Source: Gelidibacter sp035515035
GTDB lineage: Bacteria; Bacteroidota; Bacteroidia; Flavobacteriales; Flavobacteriaceae
Direction of reading: 5' to 3'
DNA: 64,000 nt
Assembly: GCF_035515035.1 (NCBI RefSeq)
Contig: NZ_DATJCA010000041.1
Span: 1-64,000, forward strand
The translations under genes and the position numbers were made by a program. Positions within the stretch are counted from its first letter, which is position 1, and the number at the start of each line of letters is the position of its first letter. Below the pieces are notes generated by a model. It had not been told where the DNA came from. It ran no database searches and saw only the letters and a list, made by a program, of their open reading frames with translations. Shown here piece by piece: positions 44,251-53,557 of the stretch.

Positions 44251-46317
44251 CTACCAAATTCTCACACGTTTTTCAGGTGCCAAATACATGGGATCACCTT
44301 CCTTAATATCAAAAGCTTCATAAAACGCATCAATGTTTTTTAAAGGCTGCGTCGCTCTTTGAATTCCTGGGGAATGCGGATCTGTTTTGATTTGGGTTCT
44401 TAAAGCATCTTCTCGAGATAAAGTTCTCCAAACTGTAGCCCAACTCATGAAGAAACGTTGTTCTGGAGTAAATCCGTCAATATTTTCAGGACGTCCATGT
44501 TTCTTAAAGTGTAATTGTAACCCATCATAAGCCCCAAGCACACCACCAAGGTCACCAATATTTTCACCTAAAGTAAATTTACCATTGATAAAAACACTGT
44601 CCAGGACCTCAATACCGCTGTACTGTTCGGCCAAGGCATCGGCACGTTTGGTAAACTCTTCCAAATCATGTTCTGTCCACCAATTTTTCAAATTCCCGTC
44701 GCCATCAAATCGAGCGCCGGAATCATCAAAAGCATGAGATATCTCATGTCCGATTACCGCACCAATACCGCCATAATTCACGGCAGCATCAGCAGTATAA
44801 TTGTAAAAAGGAGGTTGTAAAATAGCGGCTGGAAATACAATCTCGTTGTTACGCGGATTGAAATAAGCATTCACCGTTTGTGGTGCCATTCCCCATCGCT
44901 TTCTATCCACTGGCTCATTGATTTCTGAGAAATTTTTCTCTCTTGCCCATTTACTAACAGCCCTCATATTCTCAGCGTAAGTGTTGCCTTCTTTTATTTG
45001 AAGATTTGAATAATCTTCCCACTCATCAGGATAGGCAATCTTAACCGTGAATTTATCCAACTTTTCAATTGCTTTTTCCTTGGTTTCTTCAGTCATCCAA
45101 TCCAATTTCTTAATTCTATTTTGGAAGGCTTCAATAACGTCAGCAATCATCTCTTCAGCTTTAGCTTTAGCTTCTGGTGGAAACTTAGCTTCTACGTACA
45201 ATTTCCCGATAGCTTCACCAATAGAACCATCAACGGTTCCTAAGGCGCGCTCCTCGGCTGGACGTTGTTTTTGTACACCATTAAGGGTCTTTGCATAAAA
45301 ATCCCAATTGGCTTTTTCGATTTCGGTAGATAAATAATTTGCAGACCCATTAAGCGTATTCCAAACCATTAAAGTTTTAATATCTTCAATAGGGGTTTGT
45401 TTTAGGAATTTTTGCAATGAGGCCATATATTTTGGTTGCATGATATTTAAAGTATCGATCTTTTTATCGATGCCTAAATCGTCAACCAATTTTTGCCAAT
45501 CTAAGGCCGGTGTCATTTTTTGAAGGTCAGAAAAAGCTACTGGATTGTTATAATTCCGTGCATCTCTCATGGCTACTTTATCCAATCTTGGCTCAGCCAA
45601 TTTTGTTTCCATTGCCAATATTTTTTTAGCAGCAGCTTGTGCTTTTGCTTCATCATAATCGATAAACTGAAGCATTCTGGCAATATGATCAACATATTGT
45701 TGTCGGATCTCTTTTGATTTGGCATCTTGGTCCAAATAGTAATCTCTTTGCAATCCAAGACCACCTGGATAGATCCAAGCCATATTCATGCTACTGTTAT
45801 TAAGATTTGGTGACGCCCCAAGACCTGCAAAAGGTGCTCCTACCCCATCAACAGTGGCGTAAACCGTTTGCATGTCATTCAGGTTTTTGATGCCTTCAAT
45901 AGCTTCCAATAATGGTTTGATGGGTTCAATACCCGCCTCGTTTCTCGCTACGGAGTCCAACTCACTTTGAAAAAGCAACAAGGCTTTCTTTTGGTCGGTA
46001 CCGTCGGCATAAGTGCCTAATTCATGAGCATTTCTTACAATGTCCAGAACGTCTTGACGAGTTTCTTTTCTCAGAACTCCAAAACCACCCCAGCGGGTTT
46101 CATCATCAGGAATGGTGGTGTTTTTTGCCCAGTTCCCGTTGACATAATTGTAGAAATCGTCTTTTGGACTCACAGTGGTGTCCATATTTTCAAGTACGAT
46201 TCCAGGAATTTTTTTTTCTGCCATGACGGTCTCCTTTTTAGGTTCTTCTTTACAACCAACAATGGTTATAAAGACTAAACCGGTAGTTGCCAATGCATAC
46301 TTAAGATTGGTTTTCAT
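44251..46317 (-). CDS. M13 (neprilysin/PepO) family metallopeptidase lipoprotein
   Basis: 688 residues with a lipoprotein signal (LATTGLVFITIVGC). The zinc motif is IGHEISHAFDDSGARFD (HExxH), the third ligand is in GENIGDLGG, and NAYFNPRNNEIVFPAAILQPPF is the M13 substrate-binding block. The C-terminus RVRIW corresponds to the conserved terminal Trp. M13 enzymes cleave short peptides; as a lipoprotein it probably works at the envelope. The upstream neighbour is a small lipoprotein gene, 325 bp away. Confidence 0.92.
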   Translation of the reverse strand: MKTNLKYALATTGLVFITIVGCKEEPKKETVMAEKKIPGIVLENMDTTVSPKDDFYNYVNGNWAKNTTIPDDETRWGGFGVLRKETRQDVLDIVRNAHELGTYADGTDQKKALLLFQSELDSVARNEAGIEPIKPLLEAIEGIKNLNDMQTVYATVDGVGAPFAGLGASPNLNNSSMNMAWIYPGGLGLQRDYYLDQDAKSKEIRQQYVDHIARMLQFIDYDEAKAQAAAKKILAMETKLAEPRLDKVAMRDARNYNNPVAFSDLQKMTPALDWQKLVDDLGIDKKIDTLNIMQPKYMASLQKFLKQTPIEDIKTLMVWNTLNGSANYLSTEIEKANWDFYAKTLNGVQKQRPAEERALGTVDGSIGEAIGKLYVEAKFPPEAKAKAEEMIADVIEAFQNRIKKLDWMTEETKEKAIEKLDKFTVKIAYPDEWEDYSNLQIKEGNTYAENMRAVSKWAREKNFSEINEPVDRKRWGMAPQTVNAYFNPRNNEIVFPAAILQPPFYNYTADAAVNYGGIGAVIGHEISHAFDDSGARFDGDGNLKNWWTEHDLEEFTKRADALAEQYSGIEVLDSVFINGKFTLGENIGDLGGVLGAYDGLQLHFKKHGRPENIDGFTPEQRFFMSWATVWRTLSREDALRTQIKTDPHSPGIQRATQPLKNIDAFYEAFDIKEGDPMYLAPEKRVRIW

Positions 46318-46642
46318 AGTGTTTAAATATTTAATTTGACTAAAATTAGTTATTAATAGGAAGCTTGTTCATCGTAATTGTTACATCTTAACAAAATATT
46401 AAGAAAAACCGGTAGATTGTAAAAAAGTCCAAACTCAAATTCCAAATTCCAAGTTTCTCGTTTCTGTTGTTTCTTGATTAAAGTTTCCAACTTCCGAAAA
46501 AGCTGTGGACGGACAGACCGGTTTCTTAAGCGGCGCGCATTCATTAACTTTGGCCAGCCTGAGTTGCTCCAAACCTCGGAACTGCACAATCACCATTAAT
46601 TTCCAATCCCTAATGCCTAATGCCCCACCAACAACATATCAG
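46318..46642. other. Intergenic region upstream of the M13 peptidase gene
   Basis: 325 bp without a credible gene. It holds low-complexity text such as CAAATTCCAAATTCC near 46437 and CCCTAATGCCTAATGCCCC near 46606, a style shared with other spacers here. Short ORFs on both strands across it have no protein-like features. Confidence 0.5.
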
Positions 46643-47164
46643 CTACTCTGGTCTCACGGGCAATTGAATCTGCTGTGCTTCCTTTTCAAACTTTTTATTT
46701 ATTTGAAGTATGAGATTGACATTTGCTACCAGCAATTCCTTAATGCTTTCCATAAGATCTTTTTTCTTAATATTATCTAGATTGGCAAGGTCTTGTAGCC
46801 TTAACAATGTGGTTTCCAAAACGGTCATGCGCGAACGAATTGCCGGTGTTGTCACTGCAGGAGGTTGTTCTGCCTTCAATTCTAAAATGAACTCCTCCAT
46901 GATTTTTTTCTCGACCTTAAAAAAAGTGAGATTCCCGTTTTTTAGAAGATCAATTTGCTCTTGTAGATCCTGAAATTTCTGCCAATCCAACACAGCCTGC
47001 TGGCTATCTGCACTTAATATATAATCTGTATAGTTTAATTTTGCAATATCCTCTGCGGTAATAACATAGGCCTTCTCCTGATTTTCAATAGCCGTTGGGT
47101 CAACTTTTGGTTCAGATTTACAGCCTATAAAAATTAAAACACTTAGTAAAAAGAGTTGTTTCAT
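46643..47164 (-). CDS. Coiled-coil lipoprotein of unknown function
   Basis: 173 residues with a lipobox in FIGCKSEP. The mature protein is helical with heptad-like stretches (about residues 55-100 and 115-165) and no recognised domain. It may be a peripheral envelope lipoprotein. It is transcribed toward the M13 gene and divergently from the histidine kinase gene, with 177 bp between the two starts. Confidence 0.65.
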   Translation of the reverse strand: MKQLFLLSVLIFIGCKSEPKVDPTAIENQEKAYVITAEDIAKLNYTDYILSADSQQAVLDWQKFQDLQEQIDLLKNGNLTFFKVEKKIMEEFILELKAEQPPAVTTPAIRSRMTVLETTLLRLQDLANLDNIKKKDLMESIKELLVANVNLILQINKKFEKEAQQIQLPVRPE

Positions 47165-47341
47165 ACCACAAGGAAATTTTTAAAATAGATGATTAGAGTT
47201 CAAATATAATTAAACTAAAGGGATCTGCATTTATTGTTAATTCAATCCTTAATTCAACCAATAGTGTTTTTTTCGAGATAAATCAGTTGTAATGGCACCA
47301 CCATTGACGGACATTTTTTATCTTGCCTCACCGTTTCAAAT

Positions 47342-49786
47342 ATGTTTATGAGATCATCTAACAGAAAAATTACTTTTAAGGTGCTTTTCGGATATATCGC
47401 TCTTGGAGTTTTAGCAGCAATTTCCGGGTGGTTGGTCTTTACTGAATTGGGAAATTTTACCGCAACCCAAACTGACGATTTAAAGGAGCGCCATAAACTC
47501 ATCAAAATAAGTGGCCTGGTAGCGGATATCTATGAGAACGAAAGTTTGGCGCGAGCGGCACTTCAGCTCAATACTACGGAAAAATTCAACGCCTATATTT
47601 CTCAAAATGACAGCCTGATTACGACTATCGACACCTTGCGTGTTTTGGTAAATAACGAATATCAGAAGGCACTACTGGACAGTGTCAAAGTTATTTTTGA
47701 TAAAAAGCAGCAAGATCTCAACGAATTGCGACGGCTTAAAGACAATAACACCTCCGAAAAATCGATTGAACAGACCATCAATAAACTTAAAACCATTGAT
47801 CCTATTCTAGGAAAATTGACTTTAGAGGATTATGTGGAAAACCCAACGGAAGTCAATCCGAAAGTAAAAGAGATTTTGGAAGGTTGGATTCAATTTTCAA
47901 ACGAATCTAAAGCAAAAGATTCCGTGAGTAAGGTAGATCAAAAGCAGATAGATTCAATCGTTACAACGTCACGGAACATGCTCCGCAAAATTCAGCAGGA
48001 AGTTGCTTTGCAGAGACAATCGTTGATGGTTAAAGAACGCGAATTAGTTGAAAACGATTTAAATACCTCACGGCAATTACGCAATTTACTGCGCACTCTA
48101 GAACGTGAGATGGTGGCCTCTTCCCAAAGCATCATAGCCCAACGTCAAAAAGCTTTAGATCGTGGCACCAGCATTATATATTTGGCCGCCATCATCAGTT
48201 TTATCTTAGTAGTCATCTTCTCCATCCTTATTTTGAACGATTTTTGGAAAAGCCAGGAATATCGTGATGAACTCGAAAAATCAAATGCCTATACCAATTC
48301 GCTCTTAAAAAGCAGGGAGCAATTGATCAATATGGTGAGCCATGATTTAAGATCGCCATTGAGCACCATTTCAGGCTATAGCGCATTGCTGCAAAAAACT
48401 GCCCAAAACACAAGAGAAGGTAATTATCTGGACCATATTAAAAATGCCTCCACTTACATGAGCCAATTGGTCGATGATCTTCTGGAGTTTTCAAAATTGG
48501 AAGATGGCCATATCACCATAGAAAGTATCCCTTTTAATCTTAAAACTGTTTTAGACGAAACCAGCACCAACATCAAAGCAATATATTCCGACAAACCTAT
48601 TGCACTGCTTGTCAAACATGACCCAGCATTGGACATCACTATTGTTTCTGATCCTTTTAGAATTAAGCAGGTACTTTATAACCTCATCGGAAATGCATAC
48701 AAATTTACCGAAGAAGGCAGCATTAGCATAACTACCAAACTACATTCAACAAACAATAAGTACAGCGTAAGCATTACCATTACTGATACTGGAATTGGGA
48801 TTAGCAAAGAAAAACAAAAGGATATCTTTAATGCCTTCACCCAAGTCAATCAAAGCAGTAACACCAAGCATTCTGGTTTTGGCCTTGGGTTGGCCATTTC
48901 AAAAAAATTAGTCAATTTATTAAAAGGCAGATTGACCTTGAACAGCATCCCAGGAAAAGGGAGCACTTTTGAAATTTCGTTCCCGATAAAGCTTTCTTAC
49001 GAAGAAGTGGAAGAAAAACCAAACATCCCAGAAGCCTCCCATTTTAAACTAAAAGCAATTGTTGTGGACGATGATGCGTCCCTACGACAGCTTATCGCAG
49101 ATATATTAGAACAGCATCAAGTGGTCACCTATACTTTTGAAGATGCCAAAGCTGCTCTTTCGGCTTTGAAAGATCTGACCTTCGATTTCATCATAACAGA
49201 CATTCAATTGCCAAAAATGAATGGCTTCCATTTTATGGAAACCGTCAAACAATTGCCGTTTTATAAGCAACAGCCCATTATTGCAATGACCGGAAGAATG
49301 GATATCAATACCGAAAACTATATTGACAGCGGGTTTTCAAAAGTGGTTTATAAACCTTTTGAGGCCCATATTTGGTTTGATATTTTAAGTGAGCTTTTTC
49401 CCGAGAGCATTACAAAACCCGAAGAAGATATCAAAAAGACGACTTATCGTTCGGACTATTTTGACACGAATTCCATCGCTGGTTTCTTAAATTATGACGA
49501 AGAAGCCCTTAAATCGTTGTTGGAAATATTCTTAAAGGACACCAAAAAACATATGTCCGAATTAAGACAGGCACAACAACAAAATGACCTTAAAACCATT
49601 AACAATCTGAGCCACAGAATGCTGACCATGTTCAAGCAATTAAACGCGAAAACGGTCGTTCCACATTTAGAAGTTTTAGAACATATATCCGTGGTGGATC
49701 ATCAAATTCTGGACACTTTGGAAATAGAGCTCAAGGCTTTTTACGAAGACATGCAAGCGTACATTACTCCAAATTATACTCCTTAA
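47342..49786 (+). CDS. Hybrid sensor histidine kinase with receiver and HPt domains
   Basis: 814 residues. Order: membrane segment (about 14-33), a long helical periplasmic sensor with coiled-coil character, second membrane segment (about 274-297), HisKA with phosphorylated His in VSHDLRSPLSTISG, HATPase_c (NLIGNAYKFTEEG, DTGIGI, GFGLGLAIS), a receiver with Asp in FIITDIQLPKMNG and Lys in VVYKPFE, and a C-terminal HPt domain with LSHRMLTMFKQLNA. The layout predicts a His-Asp-His relay passing phosphate to a separate regulator. The convergent NtrC-type gene, overlapping its 3' end by 23 bp, is the obvious candidate. The signal is unknown. Confidence 0.92.
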   Translation: MFMRSSNRKITFKVLFGYIALGVLAAISGWLVFTELGNFTATQTDDLKERHKLIKISGLVADIYENESLARAALQLNTTEKFNAYISQNDSLITTIDTLRVLVNNEYQKALLDSVKVIFDKKQQDLNELRRLKDNNTSEKSIEQTINKLKTIDPILGKLTLEDYVENPTEVNPKVKEILEGWIQFSNESKAKDSVSKVDQKQIDSIVTTSRNMLRKIQQEVALQRQSLMVKERELVENDLNTSRQLRNLLRTLEREMVASSQSIIAQRQKALDRGTSIIYLAAIISFILVVIFSILILNDFWKSQEYRDELEKSNAYTNSLLKSREQLINMVSHDLRSPLSTISGYSALLQKTAQNTREGNYLDHIKNASTYMSQLVDDLLEFSKLEDGHITIESIPFNLKTVLDETSTNIKAIYSDKPIALLVKHDPALDITIVSDPFRIKQVLYNLIGNAYKFTEEGSISITTKLHSTNNKYSVSITITDTGIGISKEKQKDIFNAFTQVNQSSNTKHSGFGLGLAISKKLVNLLKGRLTLNSIPGKGSTFEISFPIKLSYEEVEEKPNIPEASHFKLKAIVVDDDASLRQLIADILEQHQVVTYTFEDAKAALSALKDLTFDFIITDIQLPKMNGFHFMETVKQLPFYKQQPIIAMTGRMDINTENYIDSGFSKVVYKPFEAHIWFDILSELFPESITKPEEDIKKTTYRSDYFDTNSIAGFLNYDEEALKSLLEIFLKDTKKHMSELRQAQQQNDLKTINNLSHRMLTMFKQLNAKTVVPHLEVLEHISVVDHQILDTLEIELKAFYEDMQAYITPNYTP

Positions 49787-51110
49787 GTTTATTATAAAGC
49801 GTTTTTCTTGAGAAATTAAGAAGTTTTGCCGCTTTGGTTTTATTGTTATTGGCTTCCTGCAGAACTTTTACAATCAAATCCTTTTCGTTGGACTTGGCAG
49901 AAAAGGAGGGTGACGCAGCCTCTTTTGAGGGCGCAACAGACAATTCAGGAGGCAGTACTTCTTTTTGGATTACCTCTCCGGTAGTTAATAAGGTAGCGCG
50001 CTTGATGACGTTGGAAAGCTCTCGTAAATTGCCTGGCCAGGTATAATTTTGGAATATTTTCAACACTTCAGAAGAAAATCCGATGATGGATTTATTCAAC
50101 TGTTGATTGGCATTCTCCAAAAAGAAATCGGCATAAAGGATCAAATCATCTCTACGCTCTTGCAAGTTGGGTACTTTTATAAAAAATTCATTTAACCGGT
50201 GATAAAGATCTTCTCTAAAATCGCCGTCCTCAACAGCTTGCAACAAATCTTCATTGGTGGCGGTCAACAAGCGGATGTCCACTTCAATTTCTTCATTGCT
50301 ACCAATAGGTTTAACCCGCCTCTCTTGAAGGGCCCGAAGCAATTGTATTTGATTTTCATAAGATAAATTCCCTACCTCGTCCAAAAACAGTGTGCCACCG
50401 TTTGCCGCTTCAAAATGACCAATCTTATCATTGATAGCGCCAGTAAAGGAGCCTTTTTTATGTCCAAAAAACTCACTAGACGCAATTTCCTTCGGAATAG
50501 CGCCGCAATCCACCGCAATAAATGGTTGGTTTTTTCTTGAACTTTTTAAATGAATGGCCTTGGCGACTACCTCTTTACCCGTGCCACTTTCACCAGAAAT
50601 CAACACGGACATGCTGGTAGGCGCGACAAGGTTAATATGATCATATAATACTTTGGACGCAGCGCTAATGCCCGATACAAAGCCAGGGGCCGCCGCAGAC
50701 GGAGCTTTTGGCACTGAACCCGTTTCTTGTTTTGGTTTTTTAATTTCCTGCTTCTCCTTAAGTGCATTTTTGACCACTTGCAAAACTTCTTCAGGATTAA
50801 ATGGTTTGGAAATATAATCAAAAGCACCTTCCTTCATTGCCTTAACTGCTGTGGATACTTCGGCATAACCTGTCATCAACACTACCGGAACAGAGGCATC
50901 TTTGGCTTTAATATGGTTCAATAGAGCAATTCCATCACCATCAGGAAGTCTAAGATCTGCAAACACCAAATCAAAAGAAGTATGCTTCACCTTATTTTTG
51001 GCATCTTCAAGCGTATAAGATAATGTCACCGAATGCTGGTGACGCTCCAAAAAACGTCGTAACATCTCAGAAAAACTCACATCATCTTCAACCAAAAGAA
51101 TGGCACTCAT
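49764..51110 (-). CDS. Sigma-54-dependent NtrC-family response regulator
   Basis: 448 residues: receiver (about 1-120; phosphorylated Asp52 in VFADLRLPDGD, Lys in YISKPFNP), AAA+ domain (Walker A GESGTGKE; Walker B GGTLFLDEVG; Arg finger region further on) and a Fis-type helix-turn-helix (NNNKTKAAKLLNFSRKTLY) at the C-terminus. The sigma-54 contact loop reads GSFTGA instead of GAFTGA. The gene is convergent with, and overlaps by 23 bp, the HPt hybrid kinase, so the pair probably forms one relay. No downstream operon of obvious sigma-54 type was found in the window. Confidence 0.93.
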   Translation of the reverse strand: MSAILLVEDDVSFSEMLRRFLERHQHSVTLSYTLEDAKNKVKHTSFDLVFADLRLPDGDGIALLNHIKAKDASVPVVLMTGYAEVSTAVKAMKEGAFDYISKPFNPEEVLQVVKNALKEKQEIKKPKQETGSVPKAPSAAAPGFVSGISAASKVLYDHINLVAPTSMSVLISGESGTGKEVVAKAIHLKSSRKNQPFIAVDCGAIPKEIASSEFFGHKKGSFTGAINDKIGHFEAANGGTLFLDEVGNLSYENQIQLLRALQERRVKPIGSNEEIEVDIRLLTATNEDLLQAVEDGDFREDLYHRLNEFFIKVPNLQERRDDLILYADFFLENANQQLNKSIIGFSSEVLKIFQNYTWPGNLRELSNVIKRATLLTTGEVIQKEVLPPELSVAPSKEAASPSFSAKSNEKDLIVKVLQEANNNKTKAAKLLNFSRKTLYNKLKEYNLE

Positions 51111-51174
51111 AGTTTATTCGTTTTTACAAAAATATCAAGTTAAACTCAGTAAACCATTTAAAAAAAACATAAAA

Positions 51175-51204
51175 AAAAGGACGCTTCCTTAAAAACGTCC
51201 TTTT
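51175..51204. terminator. Hairpin terminator between the PepSY-like genes and the regulator
   Basis: AAAAGGACG (51175-51183) pairs with CGTCCTTTT (51196-51204), flanked by A and T tracts. On the minus strand it ends the PepSY-like gene cluster before the regulator gene. Confidence 0.65.
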
Positions 51205-51228
51205 CCAGCTTAAATAAGTGATGAATCC

Positions 51229-51531
51229 TTACTCTTTTTCAATCCAGTTTCCATCCTTATCAGCATATACTGTTGATGCCGCTCCATCCACAGTAATATT
51301 TAATTTATATTCTTGCTTATCATTTACATAAGCCTTATCAAGAGTGGCGGTCTGAAAATCTTCTGCCAACGCATCTTTCACAGCTTGTGGAAGTGCTTCA
51401 GCTTCAATTTCTTTAAATTCTTCTTGAGCTACCAATTCAATTTTAGGGGTTGCGTTCATAGGAAATGCAGATGTTGCATACGTTGATAATCCTCCTAAAA
51501 CGATTGCTACTGTTAAAACTACTTTTTTCAT
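51229..51531 (-). CDS. Secreted PepSY-like protein, paralogue 1
   Basis: 100 residues: signal peptide ending near YATSA, then an 80-residue domain with LPQAVKDALAEDFQTATLD and VYADKDGNWIEKE. This is the pattern of the BLIP-like PepSY_like family (small beta-sheet periplasmic proteins). It is 87 of 100 residues identical to paralogue 2. The three genes are tandem and probably arose by local duplication. Function is unknown; relatives have been linked to binding peptides or ligands in the envelope. Confidence 0.78.
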   Translation of the reverse strand: MKKVVLTVAIVLGGLSTYATSAFPMNATPKIELVAQEEFKEIEAEALPQAVKDALAEDFQTATLDKAYVNDKQEYKLNITVDGAASTVYADKDGNWIEKE

Positions 51532-51593
51532 AATGTTATGTTTTTAATAATTTATTTTAAATGTTGTGGTATTACTATCCTAAGTTTTGCAAC

Positions 51594-51896
51594 CTATTCT
51601 TTTATGATCCAGACGCCATCTTTATCGGCATAAACAGATGAAGTTGCGCCGTCTACAGTAATATCCAATTTATATTCTTCCTTATCGTTCACATAAGCTT
51701 TATCAAGTGTAGCCGATGGAAAATCTTTTGCCAAGGCATCTTTCACTGCTTGTGGAAGTGTTTCAGCGTCGATTTCTTTAAATTCTTCTTGTGCTACTAT
51801 TTCAATTTTATGTGTTGCGTTCATAGGAAATGCAGATGTTGCATACGTTGATAATCCTCCTAAAACGATTGCTACTGTTAAAACTACTTTTTTCAT
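51594..51896 (-). CDS. Secreted PepSY-like protein, paralogue 2
   Basis: 100 residues, signal peptide identical to paralogue 1 over the first 28 residues, then the same PepSY-like domain (LPQAVKDALAKDFPSATLD; VYADKDGVWIIKE). It differs from paralogue 1 at 13 positions, many of them conservative. The spacers on either side are 62 and 65 bp. The near identity of the signal region at DNA level, including the CATAAT end, suggests recent duplication or gene conversion. Confidence 0.78.
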   Translation of the reverse strand: MKKVVLTVAIVLGGLSTYATSAFPMNATHKIEIVAQEEFKEIDAETLPQAVKDALAKDFPSATLDKAYVNDKEEYKLDITVDGATSSVYADKDGVWIIKE

Positions 51897-51961
51897 AATA
51901 TTTTATTTTTATGATTTATTAATTTGTATTAAAATGATGCATTATTTTAATAACGAAACCC

Positions 51962-52270
51962 TTATTCTTTTTCTATCCAGTTTCCGTCCTTATCAGCAAA
52001 TACTGTTAAAGTTTCTCCATCCATCGTAAGATCCAGTTTATATTCAAGCTCTTGTTTTTCACCTACATAAGCTTTGTCTATAGTGGCGGTTGGAAAATCT
52101 TTAGCCAAGGCATCCTTCACAGCTTGTGGAAGTGCTTCCGCTTTGATCTCTTTATATTCTTCCTGAGCGATAAGCTCAATTTGAGGAGTTTGGCTCATTG
52201 CAAATGCTGAAGTCGCGAATGTTGATAATCCTCCTAATACGACTGCTACTGTTAAAACTATCTTTTTCAT
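51962..52270 (-). CDS. Secreted PepSY-like protein, paralogue 3
   Basis: 102 residues, the most divergent of the three. It has the same signal peptide style (ending FAMS) and domain (LPQAVKDALAKDFPTATIDK; VFADKDGNWIEKE), plus a two-residue insertion (ELE) before EYKLDLT. It is the first gene in the leftward run, so the cluster promoter lies upstream of 52270. No TAnnTTTG box was found there; a different sigma factor is possible. Confidence 0.78.
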   Translation of the reverse strand: MKKIVLTVAVVLGGLSTFATSAFAMSQTPQIELIAQEEYKEIKAEALPQAVKDALAKDFPTATIDKAYVGEKQELEYKLDLTMDGETLTVFADKDGNWIEKE

Positions 52271-52568
52271 AATATTTATTTTAAGTGTTGTTTGTAATTC
52301 TGTTGTGCTACTGTTCTAATAAGAAATAAACATGCCATGGAACCGAAGACCACGTTTCATACCTATAAACAATTGCTATACAATGCATTACACTTAATTC
52401 ATGTTTTTGACGTTTTTATTCAAGGTGTGTAATTCCGAATCTGAAGATCACATTTTGTGTAAATTTTACCCAATTCTCCCTTTAATAGCGGATTTTTTGT
52501 TTTTGTGCGAAATAGTTAAAGGGGAAATTCATTCCATTAAACATCCTATTCTTCCTAAAAAAACTTTG

Positions 52569-52576
52569 TACTTTTG
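52569..52576 (+). promoter_or_regulatory. Possible -7 box for the TDH-like gene
   Basis: TACTTTTG matches TAnnTTTG and lies 18 bp before the ATG at 52595, which also supports that start over the TTG at 52574. No -33 TTG is seen. Confidence 0.45.
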
Positions 52577-52594
52577 CGATTAAATCAAACAACA

Positions 52595-53557
52595 ATGTCT
52601 CAAAAGATTCTCATTATTGGAGCATGTGGTCAAATTGGCTCCGAATTAACCTATAAGTTACGGAGTATTCATGGCGATGAAAATGTGATCGCATCTGACA
52701 TCGGTTATAACAATCTTGACGTGGTCAATTCCGGTCTTTTTGAAATTGTTGATGCACAAGATTATGGCTCGATTCTACACTGTGTAGAAAAATACCGAAT
52801 TGATACCATTTATTTAATGGCCGCTATGTTGAGTGCCACCGGAGAAAAATTTCCGATGAAAGCATGGGATTTAAATATGAGCTCGTTATTTCATGTTTTA
52901 AATCTCGCAAAGGCCAAATTTATCGAGAAAATATTCTGGCCTTCAAGTATTGCGGTTTTTGGTCCTACAACACCTAAACATGACACACCCCAACATACAG
53001 TTATGGCTCCTACAACGGTTTATGGCATTACCAAACAAGTTGGCGAACGCTGGTGCGAGTATTATTTTGATAAGTATGGGGTGGACGTGCGCAGTATTCG
53101 CTATCCAGGAATTATCAGTTGGAAAACAATGCCTGGCGGTGGCACGACAGATTATGCCGTGGAAATTTACCACAGAGCCATTACTGATGGTCATTATTCA
53201 AGTTTCCTGTCTGAAGACACAGAACTACCTATGATGTTTATGGATGATGCCATAGATGCCACCATTCAAATTATGGATGCGCCGGCCAATCAATTGACCA
53301 TAAGATCTTCATATAATTTGGCGGCCATGAGTTTTACACCTAAAGATATTGCGGCTGAAATCCAGAATCATATTAAAGATTTCATTATTACCTATAATCC
53401 TGATTTTAGACAACAAATTGCCGATTCTTGGCCAAAATCAATTGATGACAGCGTTGCACGAACCGACTGGGGCTGGCAACATAAATTTGATCTCAAGAAA
53501 ATGAGCGAGGAAATGTTGACTAAGTTAGGTGAAAAGTATGCGATTTCCGAAAGTTAG
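52595..53557 (+). CDS. L-threonine dehydrogenase-like NAD-dependent epimerase
   Basis: 320 residues from the ATG at 52595 (MSQKILIIGACGQIGSELT). The TTG at 52574 lies inside a promoter-like box. The Rossmann motif GACGQIGSEL, the SSIAVFGP block, and TVYGITKQVGERW with the catalytic Tyr-x3-Lys fit the UDP-galactose epimerase-like short-chain L-threonine 3-dehydrogenases common in Bacteroidota. RSIRYPGIISWKTMPGGGTTDYA is the substrate-binding block of that group. It would oxidise threonine to 2-amino-3-ketobutyrate. No kbl partner is adjacent. Confidence 0.85.
   Translation: MSQKILIIGACGQIGSELTYKLRSIHGDENVIASDIGYNNLDVVNSGLFEIVDAQDYGSILHCVEKYRIDTIYLMAAMLSATGEKFPMKAWDLNMSSLFHVLNLAKAKFIEKIFWPSSIAVFGPTTPKHDTPQHTVMAPTTVYGITKQVGERWCEYYFDKYGVDVRSIRYPGIISWKTMPGGGTTDYAVEIYHRAITDGHYSSFLSEDTELPMMFMDDAIDATIQIMDAPANQLTIRSSYNLAAMSFTPKDIAAEIQNHIKDFIITYNPDFRQQIADSWPKSIDDSVARTDWGWQHKFDLKKMSEEMLTKLGEKYAISES

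Noticed and set aside
46353..46780. Short ORFs on both strands in the spacer upstream of the M13 gene (78 and 91 codons)
   Set aside because: They lie in low-complexity intergenic text, have no signal, domain or promoter, and the plus-strand ORF is antisense to the adjacent lipoprotein gene.
52401..52583. 60-codon ORF upstream of the TDH-like gene
   Set aside because: It overlaps the promoter region and the first bases of the next gene's frame, has no recognisable protein features and no RBS context.
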